Source: Methylotenera oryzisoli
GTDB lineage: Bacteria; Pseudomonadota; Gammaproteobacteria; Burkholderiales; Methylophilaceae
Assembly: GCA_945878695.1 (NCBI GenBank)
Contig: CAMDXI010000003.1
Span: forward strand, 27,243 to 91,242
Length of the DNA stretch: 64,000 bases
Direction: 5' to 3'
Each line of letters opens with the position of its first letter. Position 1 is the stretch's first letter. This document shows positions 53,446-62,555 of the stretch, piece after piece. The position numbers were made by a program, and so were the translations under genes. A model generated the notes under the pieces. That model was not told the DNA's origin, ran no database searches, and saw only the letters and a list, made by a program, of their open reading frames with translations.

Positions 53446-53979
53446 ATGCAAAATAAGCGCGCCCGTTGGCTTAAAAAACCGCTATTAAGTGGCCCCTACC
53501 GTCCGGCATTAAGCGACCGCGGTTCATTGACCACGCGTTTGAAAGCGCACTTTGCCGATTTTGCCGTGCAGCCTTTATCGGTCCGCCATGGCCGCGCCTG
53601 CTTAGATGAAATGCCGGCCTTGGGCCTGACTTTTCGCCAAGCGGCATTAATACGCAATGTGCTGTTGCTGGGTAACCGGCAAGCCGTGGTTTATGCGCAC
53701 AGCGTGCTGCCCTTAAGCAGTTTGCGTGGGCCTTGGTTAGGCTTGCGTCAATTAGGCAACCAGCCCTTGGGCGAGGCCTTGTTTGCCAATCCCCAAGTTA
53801 AACGCACGGCCTTACGTTTCCAAAAACTGCATGCGCAGCATGCCTTGTATCAGCAAGCGGTGGCGAATATTGACCCTAAGCCATGTTACCTATGGGCGCG
53901 CCGCTCGGTGTTTCATTTGCATCAGGCGAACATTATGGTGACCGAGGTGTTTTTACCCGAACTGGTGGCAGCCAAATGA
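53446..53979 (+). CDS. ubiC: Chorismate pyruvate-lyase
   Basis: Makes 4-hydroxybenzoate for ubiquinone. It has 177 residues. It is recognised by the pattern ...LTTRLKAHFADFAVQPLSVRH, RNVLLLGNRQAVVYAHSVLP and the C-terminal LWARRSVFHLHQANIMVTEVFLPEL with the conserved terminal Glu. Its stop overlaps the ubiA ATG by 4 bp, giving the expected ubiC-ubiA pair. Confidence 0.94.
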   Translation: MQNKRARWLKKPLLSGPYRPALSDRGSLTTRLKAHFADFAVQPLSVRHGRACLDEMPALGLTFRQAALIRNVLLLGNRQAVVYAHSVLPLSSLRGPWLGLRQLGNQPLGEALFANPQVKRTALRFQKLHAQHALYQQAVANIDPKPCYLWARRSVFHLHQANIMVTEVFLPELVAAK

Positions 53980-54854
53980 AGCTAATCAGCGATGCTTTAG
54001 TAAAAAAATTGGATGCCTACGAACGGCTAATGCGCTTGGATAAACCCATAGGCATATTGCTGTTGTTGTGGCCGACTTTATGGGCTTTGTGGATAGCCGG
54101 CCAAGGTCGGCCAGATTGGCGATTGCTCGTAGTCTTTGTGGCTGGCACGGTGCTGATGCGCAGTGCCGGTTGCGTGATGAACGACGTGGCCGACAGCCAA
54201 TACGATGGCTTGGTTGAACGCACGCAAAACCGGCCCCTAGCCAAACAAGAAGTGAGCAAGAAAGAAGCCATGTTGTTGGCGGCGGCCTTAAGCCTGGTAG
54301 CATTTGCCTTGGTTTGCGCATTAAATCGCTACACCATGGCTTTATCCTTTGCCGCCTTGTTTTTGGCCATGACTTACCCATTGACCAAACGCTTTTTTGC
54401 CATCCCGCAAGCGTATCTTGGCATCGCTTTCGCCTGGGGCATACCCATGGCTTTTGCCGCTACCAGCAATAGCATTCCTGACGTGGCTTGGGTATTGTTG
54501 CTGGCCAATGTCTGCTGGGCGATTGCTTACGACACCGAGTACGCCATGGTGGACCGCGATGACGATTTGAAAATTGGCCTACGCTCATCGGCCATTACTT
54601 TTGGCCGCTTCGATGTCTTGGCCATCATGATTTGTTACACGCTGAGCTTGCTGCTGTTGGCTAGTGCAGGGCAGATGGCGCACTTAGGCTATTTGTATTA
54701 TTTGGGTTTGCTGGTGGCTAGTGGCGTGGCCTTGCGCCATTATTTTTTAATACGGCAGCGTGATAAAGCCCGGTGTTTCCAAGCTTTTTTACACAACAAT
54801 TGGTTTGGTTTGGCCGTTTTCGCTGGGCTGGTCGCCCACTATGCCTTAAGTTAA
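53976..54854 (+). CDS. ubiA: 4-hydroxybenzoate octaprenyltransferase
   Basis: Membrane prenyltransferase that joins 4-hydroxybenzoate to a polyprenyl chain. From ATG at 53976 it has 292 residues. A frame back to 53883 overlaps ubiC and is discarded. It shows LMRLDKPIGILLLLWPTLWALW, the first Asp motif NDVADSQYDGLVERTQNRPL and the second DTEYAMVDRDDDLKIGLRSSAI. About nine membrane helices are predicted. Confidence 0.96.
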   Translation: MKLISDALVKKLDAYERLMRLDKPIGILLLLWPTLWALWIAGQGRPDWRLLVVFVAGTVLMRSAGCVMNDVADSQYDGLVERTQNRPLAKQEVSKKEAMLLAAALSLVAFALVCALNRYTMALSFAALFLAMTYPLTKRFFAIPQAYLGIAFAWGIPMAFAATSNSIPDVAWVLLLANVCWAIAYDTEYAMVDRDDDLKIGLRSSAITFGRFDVLAIMICYTLSLLLLASAGQMAHLGYLYYLGLLVASGVALRHYFLIRQRDKARCFQAFLHNNWFGLAVFAGLVAHYALS

Positions 54855-54875
54855 CGCCGCGGCAAACTTAGCGAC

Positions 54876-56138
54876 TTATTTTCCGTCCATTTTATCGGCC
54901 GCATCAGAATCAGCCGTCTTAGAACTGGCTGTCTTAGAATTGGCCGTCTGTGAAAAATCCCAGCCTGCATCGTCGTCCAGCGGCGCCTCTTTAATTAGAT
55001 CGACATCGTTACCCAGCGCTACCGGCATGGTGATTTCTTCTATGCTAAAAGCCGCAGCCGTATCGGGGCTCAAGCTTGCGTCAGTAGCAAGACTGAAATC
55101 CGAGTCCGTTTGACTGGCGGTGTTGTCGCCTAAGGCCGCTGTGGCAGCAGGCTGGGCAAACCAGTCTGGCTCAGGGCGAACTGGGCGTGACCACATGCGT
55201 CGGCGTAGCCACCACGCCAGCCCTAGAACCGCCAAGATAAAAGCGGCCGTTAGCATGCTAGGCAAAGCAAGGTACGTGTTTTGTTGTTGCCTTATTTCGG
55301 CTTCTATTTGCAGCAAGCGGTTGCGTTCTTGCAAGGCGGCAATTTGTTTATCCAAGTGGGCTAAACGATTTGCCATGACCGTGCTTTCGTCGATTTCTGC
55401 GCTGTCAGCCGGTAAGGCAGGCGGCCGGTTGGTATCAATGCTTTTACTTAAGCGCAAGTTCAGTCCTGCGGGTTTCAGGCTTTCTTTGGCCGTGGCACCA
55501 GAAATGATCAATGCCCCGGGTTTGCTGGCTTGGCTGCTTGAGGCGGCTGGTGGGCTAGGCTGGCTTTTGCTAGCGTCGACCTGGCTGGGTTTGCCGGTGT
55601 AAGCGGCGAGCAATTTTTCATCTATCGTGCTTTCCCATGTTGGGTCGCGAAGAGCGCGGCTTTTTGCGGGTGCGGATGCCACGCGTTTAGGCGCGCGCTT
55701 TTTGCCCACAGCAGCAACGGAAGGCCTGGCTGCATAGGCGGCCATAGTCATGGTATCCATTGCCTCCTGTTGGCTGCTTAGTGCTTGCTTGGGCGCGGGG
55801 TCCAATAATAAGGTGTAGTCCCGCTCCAATTTTGGCTCGCAGGCATAACTTAAGCGTAAATTGACGATGGGCTCGAGCAGCACCTCGGCACTGCTCAATA
55901 GCAGTTGCAGGCCGTTAAGCTTAGTTTGCAAGCTAAGGGTGATTTTTTGCGGCTGGCCTGTTTCGCTCAAGTCGTCGACGCTAAAGCAGCTGACATCGGC
56001 ATTGGGCGGTAGGTCGACCACCGATAATTGCGCCTTGAGCGTTTCGCCTAAGTGCGATTTAAGCTCAAGATCAGCCAAACCGATGGCCGTGCTGAGTTGG
56101 GCGTAGCTAGCTAGCAGTAACAGTAAAAAAAATCGCAA
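54876..56138 (-). CDS. Short FimV-like membrane protein, UUG start
   Basis: Has 420 residues. The signal peptide is at 1-18, then the FimV N-terminal domain IGLADLELKSHLGETLKAQLSVVDLPP...FSVDDLSETGQPQKITLSLQ. A low-complexity Ala/Ser/Pro region spans about 140-230. A coiled coil HLDKQIAALQERNRLLQIEAEIRQQQ and a membrane helix LPSMLTAAFILAVLGLAWWLRRRMW (about 295-317) follow, then an acidic tail. No LysM domain or C-terminal TPR region is seen, so it is shorter than Pseudomonas FimV. An in-frame TAA directly upstream and lack of ATG leave TTG at 56138 as the start. Confidence 0.8.
   Translation of the reverse strand: MRFFLLLLLASYAQLSTAIGLADLELKSHLGETLKAQLSVVDLPPNADVSCFSVDDLSETGQPQKITLSLQTKLNGLQLLLSSAEVLLEPIVNLRLSYACEPKLERDYTLLLDPAPKQALSSQQEAMDTMTMAAYAARPSVAAVGKKRAPKRVASAPAKSRALRDPTWESTIDEKLLAAYTGKPSQVDASKSQPSPPAASSSQASKPGALIISGATAKESLKPAGLNLRLSKSIDTNRPPALPADSAEIDESTVMANRLAHLDKQIAALQERNRLLQIEAEIRQQQNTYLALPSMLTAAFILAVLGLAWWLRRRMWSRPVRPEPDWFAQPAATAALGDNTASQTDSDFSLATDASLSPDTAAAFSIEEITMPVALGNDVDLIKEAPLDDDAGWDFSQTANSKTASSKTADSDAADKMDGK
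54910..54954. repeat. Three 15-bp tandem repeats in the FimV-like gene
   Basis: Units at 54910-54924, 54925-54939 and 54940-54954 (pattern close to CAGCCGTCTTAGAA) encode the repeated pentapeptide of the C-terminal SKTA-type tail. The in-frame period lets copy number vary without frameshift. Confidence 0.7.
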
Positions 56139-56368
56139 TGGTTAAAGGCTCAGTTTAGGTGGGCGGTGCGTGCCGGTTATTGACTGTAATACACAAGGGA
56201 CACGACCATCCTAGCATATGCCATCAAAAGCCTGTAATTTATGCCTTTTGTTTGGCTAAAGAGCACTTAAATCCCTGCTTGGCGACCTCCTTTAGGGTAA
56301 AATGACGGCTCAATCCAGCCGGTATTCAAGCTAATTGCAATTATTCGTGTTTGTGCTGCACATAATGT

Positions 56369-56398
56369 TTGACAAACTGCTTTGCTTCAGCATAAAAT
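56369..56398 (+). promoter_or_regulatory. Candidate promoter for rplM-rpsI
   Basis: A perfect -35, TTGACA (56369-56374), is followed by TAAAAT (56393-56398, 18 bp spacing) or CATAAA (56391-56396, 16 bp). It lies about 40 bp before the rplM ATG. The rest of the 299-bp gap back to the FimV-like gene holds nothing I recognise. Confidence 0.6.
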
Positions 56399-56437
56399 CC
56401 GCCTCTTAATTTTTTTAGCCATAGTATTGATAAGACA

Positions 56438-56866
56438 ATGAAAACCTTCTCAGCAAAATCTCATGAAGTGAAGCGCGATTGGTTTGTGGTTGATGCCACG
56501 GATCTAGTGCTAGGCCGTTTAGCCAGTGCAGTTGCGCACCGTTTACGCGGTAAACATAAAACTATTTATACGCCTCACGTTGATACCGGTGATTACATTG
56601 TTGTGATTAATGCCGACAAATTAAAAGTGACGGGTAACAAAGCAGACGGTAAGCTTTACCACAGCCACTCTGGTTATCCAGGCGGCATCAGCACCACTAC
56701 TTTTGCAAAAATGCAAGACCGTTTCCCAGGCCGTGCTTTAGAGAAAGCAGTAAAAGGCATGTTACCTAAGGGTCCTTTAGGTTATGCAATGATCAAAAAA
56801 ATGAAGGTTTATGCAGGCAGCACGCATGACCACGCGGCACAACAACCGCAAGAATTGAAAATCTAA
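56438..56866 (+). CDS. rplM: 50S ribosomal protein L13
   Basis: Has 142 residues. It begins [93 protein letters not shown] is at the C terminus. It is followed after 10 bp by rpsI, the universal pair. Confidence 0.98.
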   Translation: MKTFSAKSHEVKRDWFVVDATDLVLGRLASAVAHRLRGKHKTIYTPHVDTGDYIVVINADKLKVTGNKADGKLYHSHSGYPGGISTTTFAKMQDRFPGRALEKAVKGMLPKGPLGYAMIKKMKVYAGSTHDHAAQQPQELKI

Positions 56867-56876
56867 GGGTATAAAG

Positions 56877-57269
56877 ATGATCGGTAAATATAATTATGGT
56901 ACGGGCCGCCGCAAAAGTTCAGTGGCGCGCGTGTTTTTGAAAACAGGCAAAGGCAACATCGTTGTTAATGATAAACCTGTTGATGAGTATTTCTCTCGCG
57001 TGACTGCACGTATGATTTTACGTCAACCATTGGAGTTGACTAACAATCTAAGCAGCTTCGATATTATGGTAAACGTAATTGGCGGTGGTGAGTCTGGCCA
57101 AGCCGGTGCAGTGCGCCATGGTATCACTCGCGCCTTAATCGATTTTGATGCTAACTTAAAAAGCGCCTTATCTAACGCTGGTTTCGTAACACGCGATGCC
57201 CGTGAAGTTGAGCGTAAAAAAGTCGGCTTCCGCAAAGCGCGTCGTCGTAAACAATTCTCTAAACGCTAA
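56877..57269 (+). CDS. rpsI: 30S ribosomal protein S9
   Basis: Has 130 residues. [24 protein letters not shown] is at the N terminus and the basic tail [17 protein letters not shown] reaches the P-site tRNA in known structures. It shows the Gly-rich [21 protein letters not shown] terminator follows at 57294-57321. Confidence 0.98.
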   Translation: MIGKYNYGTGRRKSSVARVFLKTGKGNIVVNDKPVDEYFSRVTARMILRQPLELTNNLSSFDIMVNVIGGGESGQAGAVRHGITRALIDFDANLKSALSNAGFVTRDAREVERKKVGFRKARRRKQFSKR

Positions 57270-57293
57270 TAGTTATATTCAGCGCTTAAGAAT

Positions 57294-57321
57294 AAAAAAG
57301 GCCGCGTTAGCGGCCTTTTTT
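57294..57321 (+). terminator. Rho-independent terminator after rpsI
   Basis: A6-GGCCGC, loop GTTA, GCGGCC-T6. The 12-bp stem lies 24 bp after the rpsI stop. Confidence 0.88.
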
Positions 57322-57383
57322 ATTTAACGGACAATTTTTACTGGAGCGGTTTGTTTGACAACAAGATTTGTTATCATGGCGCT

Positions 57384-58451
57384 ATGAGCGAGATTAAAGT
57401 GAGCAATAAAAAATTAAAAATAGGCATCGTTGGCGGCACCGGTTATACCGGTGTTGAATTGCTAAGGCTATTAAGCGTGCACCCCAATGTCAGCCTCACC
57501 GCCATCACCTCTAGGGGTGATGCAGGGCTTGCGGTTGCCGATATGTTTCCTAGTTTGCGCGGTTACGTGGATTTGTGTTTTTCTGACCCAGCGCTAGCCA
57601 ATTTAGATCAGTGCGATGTGGTGTTCTTTGCCACCCCACACGGCGTGGCCATGAGTCAAGCGCAGGCCTTATTGGATGCCAAGGTTAAAGTCATCGACCT
57701 GGCGGCCGATTTTCGTTTGCAAGACACGGCCGTGTTTGAACAGTGGTACAAGATGCCACATGGCTGCCCAACGCTACTCAAGGAAGCGGTGTATGGCCTG
57801 CCGGAGTTGTACCGGGAAAAAATTAAATCGGCCAACATCATAGGCAATCCAGGCTGTTACCCAACTACGGTCTTGCTGGGTTTGGCACCTTTATTGGAGC
57901 AGGGCTTGCTTGATCTTAACGCACCCATCATCGCCGATGCCAAATCCGGTGTGTCGGGTGCCGGTAGAAAAGCCGAAGTGGCCACCTTGTTCGCAGAATC
58001 CAGTGATAACATGAAGGCCTATGGCTTAAGTGGCCATAGGCATCATCCGGAAATTCACGCGCAACTCACTCACTTGGCTGGCCAAGCGCCGCAATTTATC
58101 TTCGTGCCGCATTTAATTCCCATGATACGGGGCATGCTCACCACCCTATACGTTAAACTGTCTGACTCAGCACGGTCTTTTGATTTGCAAGCGTTGTTTG
58201 AAAAACGCTATCAGCACGAGCGTTTTGTCGATGTGTTGCCGGCTGGGGTGTTACCGGAAACGCGGTCGGTCAGGGGCTCCAATCAAATTCGCATTGCACT
58301 GCATAAACAGTCGGATGCGGGTTATTTGACGCTGGTTGTGGTACAAGATAACTTGGTTAAAGGGGCAGCGGGTCAAGCCATACAAAACATGAACATCATG
58401 TTTGATTTGCCTGAGCACACCGGCTTGGCCGTTGTGCCGCTGTTACCGTAG
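57384..58451 (+). CDS. argC: N-acetyl-gamma-glutamyl-phosphate reductase
   Basis: Third step of arginine synthesis, NADPH-dependent. From ATG at 57384 it has 355 residues. TTG at 57351 opens the frame but adds residues without family support. It shows [19 protein letters not shown], the catalytic Cys in [17 protein letters not shown], and the His-rich [13 protein letters not shown]. It leads a block with a coiled-coil protein, bactofilin and erpA. Confidence 0.95.
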   Translation: MSEIKVSNKKLKIGIVGGTGYTGVELLRLLSVHPNVSLTAITSRGDAGLAVADMFPSLRGYVDLCFSDPALANLDQCDVVFFATPHGVAMSQAQALLDAKVKVIDLAADFRLQDTAVFEQWYKMPHGCPTLLKEAVYGLPELYREKIKSANIIGNPGCYPTTVLLGLAPLLEQGLLDLNAPIIADAKSGVSGAGRKAEVATLFAESSDNMKAYGLSGHRHHPEIHAQLTHLAGQAPQFIFVPHLIPMIRGMLTTLYVKLSDSARSFDLQALFEKRYQHERFVDVLPAGVLPETRSVRGSNQIRIALHKQSDAGYLTLVVVQDNLVKGAAGQAIQNMNIMFDLPEHTGLAVVPLLP

Positions 58452-58468
58452 TTTGAGTAAAGTCATAC

Positions 58469-58837
58469 ATGAAGCCAGTTAGAAGAAAAATTCGTAGGCA
58501 TTTTGGTTTAACCGCGAAACAAGTGGCGGTTCGTTCACAGCGCCCTTGGTATTTTCAGTGGGCTTTGGCAGCTTTATTCATTGGATTGGGTTATTTTGTG
58601 GCGTACCGGCAATTTACTGCCGGGGAAAATTTAGCCGAGAAGTTAAAGCAGACTAATTTTGACAACCAAAGCTTGCAAACCAAAGTCATCCAATTGGAGC
58701 GGCAGTTGCAAATTGAACAAGCGGCCCAACGTAATCTTGATAAAGAGTTAAATCTTGTGCAAGATGAAAACATGAAGGTTAAAGAAGACTTATTGTTTTA
58801 TAAAAACATGCTGGCAAATAAAAAGCGCTTTAGGTAG
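58469..58837 (+). CDS. Membrane-anchored coiled-coil protein of unknown function
   Basis: Has 122 residues. A very basic cytoplasmic N terminus (MKPVRRKIRRHFGLTAKQVAVRSQRPW) is followed by one membrane helix (about 31-46, WALAALFIGLGYFVAYR). A periplasmic coiled coil from about 55 to 117 (AEKLKQTNFDNQSLQTKVIQLERQLQIEQAAQRNLDKELNLVQDENMKVKEDLLFY) completes it. It may belong with the DUF6776 group, but I am not sure. It lies between argC and bactofilin, so a link to cell envelope or bactofilin is possible but unproven. Confidence 0.8.
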   Translation: MKPVRRKIRRHFGLTAKQVAVRSQRPWYFQWALAALFIGLGYFVAYRQFTAGENLAEKLKQTNFDNQSLQTKVIQLERQLQIEQAAQRNLDKELNLVQDENMKVKEDLLFYKNMLANKKRFR

Positions 58838-58893
58838 CCGTGTGATGAGCATGCCATTAAACTATGCTTAAGTGATTAAAATAGGAATAGACT

Positions 58894-59286
58894 ATGTTTT
58901 TTAAGAAAAGTAATCGGGTACAAAATAGCATTGATACCCTAATTGGTGCCGATACCCGGGTTGAGGGTGACATCCATTTTACCGGCGGCTTGCGCGTAGA
59001 CGGCCAGATTAAAGGCAATGTTACCGAGCCGGCCGATCAAGCTAGCACACTTATTTTAAGTGAACACGGCAGCATAGAGGGATCGGTGACCGCCTCAAAA
59101 ATTGTCATCAATGGTAAAGTCATAGGCAATGTTAAAGCCGCTCAGTTTATTGAACTGCAAGCCAAGGCCAGCATCAAAGGGGACGTGATTTATAAGTCCT
59201 TGGAAATGCACACCGGCGCAGTGATAGAAGGTAAGTTGGTGTATTTGGGTGAGCACCTGCCGGTATTGGAAGACGTTGGCCACTAG
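58894..59286 (+). CDS. Bactofilin family cytoskeletal protein
   Basis: Has 130 residues. The central right-handed beta-helix (about 20-115) has repeated short strands: DTRVEGDIHFTGGLRVDGQIKGNV, GSIEGSVTASKIVINGKVIGNV and ASIKGDVIYKSLEMHTGAVIEGKLVYL. Bactofilins polymerise without nucleotide and organise envelope enzymes. The N-terminal tail MFFKKSNRVQNSID is short and could bind membrane. Confidence 0.92.
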   Translation: MFFKKSNRVQNSIDTLIGADTRVEGDIHFTGGLRVDGQIKGNVTEPADQASTLILSEHGSIEGSVTASKIVINGKVIGNVKAAQFIELQAKASIKGDVIYKSLEMHTGAVIEGKLVYLGEHLPVLEDVGH

Positions 59287-59365
59287 TCGTGGCAAAAGAG
59301 TAGGCTAGTGCTTGAGGCCTCGATTGATTTAGAATTTAGCTTATTGAGAAATTTAGGAGTACGAG

Positions 59366-59740
59366 ATGAACACAGTAACGGATATGCAAGAACTAGACAT
59401 GGCACAAATGCCTGCCCCATTGGTTTTTACTGACAACGCGGCCAAAAAAGTAAAAGAGTTGATAGAAGAAGAAGGTTCGCCTGATCTTAAATTGCGCGTG
59501 TTTGTTAGCGGCGGCGGATGCTCAGGCTTTCAATACGGTTTCACTTTTGAAGAAGAAGTGAATGACGACGACACGCAAGTGCAAAAAGACAGCGTGACTT
59601 TATTAATTGATCCCATGAGTTTGCAATATTTAATGGGTGCGGAAATTGATTACCAAGACAGTTTGCAAGGGTCGCAATTTGTCATTCGTAACCCACAAGC
59701 CACCACGACTTGCGGTTGCGGTTCTTCTTTTTCAGTTTAA
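59366..59740 (+). CDS. erpA: Iron-sulfur cluster insertion protein ErpA
   Basis: A-type Fe-S carrier of 124 residues. The three cluster Cys are in [16 protein letters not shown] and [12 protein letters not shown]. The first 15 residues are a short extension, and [19 protein letters not shown] starts the family core. It delivers clusters to apoproteins such as those of isoprenoid synthesis and respiration. It converges on gltA across a bidirectional terminator. Confidence 0.95.
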   Translation: MNTVTDMQELDMAQMPAPLVFTDNAAKKVKELIEEEGSPDLKLRVFVSGGGCSGFQYGFTFEEEVNDDDTQVQKDSVTLLIDPMSLQYLMGAEIDYQDSLQGSQFVIRNPQATTTCGCGSSFSV

Positions 59741-59754
59741 TAGATTCAATTAAT

Positions 59755-59783
59755 AAAAAAGCCAAGCAATGCTTGGCTTTTTT
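59755..59783. terminator. Bidirectional terminator between erpA and gltA
   Basis: A6-GCCAAGC, loop AAT, GCTTGGC-T6 between convergent erpA (stop 59740) and gltA (stop 59797). Confidence 0.88.
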
Positions 59784-59796
59784 ATTGTCTGTCGTT

Positions 59797-61092
59797 CTAG
59801 CGTTGTTCTATAGGCAGTAAGTCGCGTCGACTTGAGCCTTTATACAACTGCCTAGGCCGACCAATTTTATGCTCTTCGTCGGAAATCATTTCTGACCATT
59901 GGGCTATCCAGCCTGCGGTTCTGGCCAGCGCAAAAATAGCAGTAAACATAGAGTTGGGGATGCCCATGGCGCGCATGACAATGCCGCTGTAGAAATCCAC
60001 GTTTGGATAGAGTTTACGTGAAACAAAGTAATCGTCTTCCAGCGCGATTTTTTCCAGCTCCATAGCCAGTTTAAACATGGGGTCGTCATGCAAGCCCAAC
60101 TCATCAAGCACCTCGTGGCAGGTAGTGCGCATGATTTTGGCGCGCGGGTCCATGTTGCGGTAAACGCGGTGGCCAAAGCCCATGAGGCGGAAGGTGTCGT
60201 TCTTATCTTTTGCCCGTTTGATGAATTCGCCTATGCGTGAGACGTCGCCTATTTCTTCTAACATGGTTAGCGTGGCCTCATTGGCGCCGCCGTGTGCCGG
60301 CCCCCACAGTGAGGCGATGCCGGCTGAGATGCAGGCGTAAGGATTGGCGCCACTGGAACCCACTAAACGCACGGTACTGGTCGAAGCGTTTTGTTCGTGG
60401 TCGGCATGCAAAATCAGAATGCGCTCAAATGCCTTGGCCAACACTGGGTTAGGCACGTATTTTTCGCAGGGCGTAGCAAACATCATGTGCATAAAGTTTT
60501 CGGCGTAATTCAAATGATTTTGCGGGTACATAAACGGCTGACCCAAATTGTATTTAAAGCTCCACGCGGCTATGGTGGGCACTTTAGCCAACAGGCGATG
60601 CGCGGAAATTTCACGGTGTTTAGCATCGCGGATATCCATGGCATCAAAGTAAAACGCCGACAAGGAACCCACCACCCCAACCATAACCGCCATAGGGTGG
60701 GCATCGCGCCTAAAGCCGCGAAAAATATTGCTAAGCTGATCGTGCAGCATGGTGCTGCCGTTGATGGTGTTGGTGAATTGTTGTTTTTGTTCGGCATTGG
60801 GCAGTTCGCCGTGCAACAGCAAATAAGATACTTCCATGAAGTTGCAATGCTCAGCCAGTTGTTCAATGGGGTAGCCGCGGTAGTAAAGCAGGCCTTTTTC
60901 CCCATCAATAAAGGTGATGTCCGAGTTGCAGGCCGCCGTTGACATAAAGCCTGGGTCATAGGTGAACACGCCGTGCTTACCTAGGCTGCGTATGTCTATC
61001 ACGTCGTTGCCCAAACTGCCCGACAGCATAGGCAATTCAATAGGCGCAGCACCGTTGTCGAAAGTAATCGTGGCTTTAGTCGGTTTGGTCAT
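59797..61092 (-). CDS. gltA: Citrate synthase
   Basis: Condenses oxaloacetate and acetyl-CoA. It has 431 residues of the long Gram-negative (hexameric, NADH-sensitive) type with an N-terminal beta domain. It shows [68 protein letters not shown] and [15 protein letters not shown], with catalytic His in HGGAN and GFGHRVY. It is followed by [13 protein letters not shown]. No other TCA gene is adjacent. Confidence 0.97.
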   Translation of the reverse strand: MTKPTKATITFDNGAAPIELPMLSGSLGNDVIDIRSLGKHGVFTYDPGFMSTAACNSDITFIDGEKGLLYYRGYPIEQLAEHCNFMEVSYLLLHGELPNAEQKQQFTNTINGSTMLHDQLSNIFRGFRRDAHPMAVMVGVVGSLSAFYFDAMDIRDAKHREISAHRLLAKVPTIAAWSFKYNLGQPFMYPQNHLNYAENFMHMMFATPCEKYVPNPVLAKAFERILILHADHEQNASTSTVRLVGSSGANPYACISAGIASLWGPAHGGANEATLTMLEEIGDVSRIGEFIKRAKDKNDTFRLMGFGHRVYRNMDPRAKIMRTTCHEVLDELGLHDDPMFKLAMELEKIALEDDYFVSRKLYPNVDFYSGIVMRAMGIPNSMFTAIFALARTAGWIAQWSEMISDEEHKIGRPRQLYKGSSRRDLLPIEQR

Positions 61093-61198
61093 GAGATGGA
61101 TTCTTGCAGGTTATTTGGTCAAAATAATTATACTGTAATCGCAGGCTTACTTGCATAGGGAAAACTGCCCAAGCTTGATTTAGTTGGCTTTTGCCGGA

Positions 61199-62347
61199 TT
61201 AATGCTGATAAATCGCGCCCAAAATTCGTGCACCGCTTGCACCAGTGACGGGCGATAGATTAGCGGTTTTTTTCTCCAAACATTGTTTGGCTAGCCAGGC
61301 AAAGGCTATCGCTTCCACCCAGTCTACGCCTATGCCCAAGCTGTCAGTCGGTTTGCATGGGATAGGGCCAAGCAGACTTTGCAATTTTTTTACTAACAGT
61401 TGATTGTGCGCGCCGCCGCCGCATAGGTAGACTTCATCCACATCTGGGCAGTGCATTTTTAAGGCCGCGTAAACCGATTCCGCACTTAAATCCACCAAGG
61501 TATGCGCCACGTCTTGCGCTGGCATGACGGGGTTGAATGAGGCCACGGCTTGCAGATTTTCTTCTAACCAAGTCAGGTTAAACAGGTCGCGGCCGGTGCT
61601 CTTGGGTGGCGGCGCCGCAAAAAAATCCTCTTGCAATAAGCGCGCTAGCAGGCTGGGTATGGTTTGCCCGGAGCTGGCCCAATCGCCATTTGCGTCGTAA
61701 TCTTGATCAAGCTGCTGTTTGATCCAAGCATCCAATAGCATATTGCCTGGCCCGGAATCGAAACCCACTACGCTACCTTGCTTGGCACCCAGTGGGTTTT
61801 CTGTGCGGCTAAGGTAAGTGATGTTGGCGATGCCGCCTAAATTGATGATGGCCCGATTAAGGCTTGGGTCGGCAAACACGGCTTGGTGAAAGGCTGGCAC
61901 CAAGGGGGCACCCTGTCCGCCAGCTGCCACGTCGCGACTTCTAAAATCCGACACCACGGTAATTTGGCACAGTTCCGTTAATAAAGCGGCGTTGCCTATT
62001 TGCATGGTGAAGCCTATGCCATCGCTAAAACCCGGCCTATGCCGTATGGTTTGGCCATGGCAACCCACGCCCGTGATGTCGCTAGGCTTTAGCTGGGCTT
62101 TGCTTAACAATTCTTGAATGGCCAACGCATACAATTTGGCCAGCGCATTGCTAATTAGCGCGGTCTCTTCTAGCTCGTTGGCGGTGGGGTGCTGCAGGGC
62201 TAAAACAGCGCTGCGCAGTGTCGCTGGGTAGGCTAAAAAATGCGTCAGCAGTGGCTGCGGTTTTTCATCTTCAAACCCTACCAATGCAACGTCGACGCCG
62301 TCTAGGCTGGTGCCAGACATGAGTCCTATGAAAAGTTTGCGCGTCAT
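61199..62347 (-). CDS. anmK: Anhydro-N-acetylmuramic acid kinase
   Basis: Recycles peptidoglycan by opening and phosphorylating anhydroMurNAc. From ATG at 62347 it has 382 residues. The frame continues to 62404, but the family starts at KLFIGLMSGTSLDGVDVALV. It shows GCHGQTIRHRP, DFRSRDVAAGGQGAPLVPAFH, INLGGIANIT, GFDSGPGNMLLDAW and VYLCGGGAHNQLLVKKL. It is transcribed divergently from tyrS. Confidence 0.95.
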   Translation of the reverse strand: MTRKLFIGLMSGTSLDGVDVALVGFEDEKPQPLLTHFLAYPATLRSAVLALQHPTANELEETALISNALAKLYALAIQELLSKAQLKPSDITGVGCHGQTIRHRPGFSDGIGFTMQIGNAALLTELCQITVVSDFRSRDVAAGGQGAPLVPAFHQAVFADPSLNRAIINLGGIANITYLSRTENPLGAKQGSVVGFDSGPGNMLLDAWIKQQLDQDYDANGDWASSGQTIPSLLARLLQEDFFAAPPPKSTGRDLFNLTWLEENLQAVASFNPVMPAQDVAHTLVDLSAESVYAALKMHCPDVDEVYLCGGGAHNQLLVKKLQSLLGPIPCKPTDSLGIGVDWVEAIAFAWLAKQCLEKKTANLSPVTGASGARILGAIYQH

Positions 62348-62555
62348 GTGTTTTAGGTGATGCGTTCGACTGGAAGTTAATCTAATGAGGCAATACGACC
62401 TCAATTTGCGTTAAAATAGCGGCTTCTTAAGCACTGGGCGGTCAGCCTGATTGCTTAATACAGTGCGCTATTGGATGGTAACAGAAAACGCAATTAGAAC
62501 AACTAAATGCACCCTAAGCAGGCCTGTTTTCCTTCCTCATTAAGGATAAGAATAC

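Noticed and set aside
60010..60026. parS-like TTTACGTGAAACA inside gltA
   Set aside because: Only one half of the palindrome is kept, with at least four mismatches to the 16-mer. It is coding sequence.
60391..60942. 183-residue open frame antisense to gltA
   Set aside because: It is a shadow of citrate synthase, with no domain signal.
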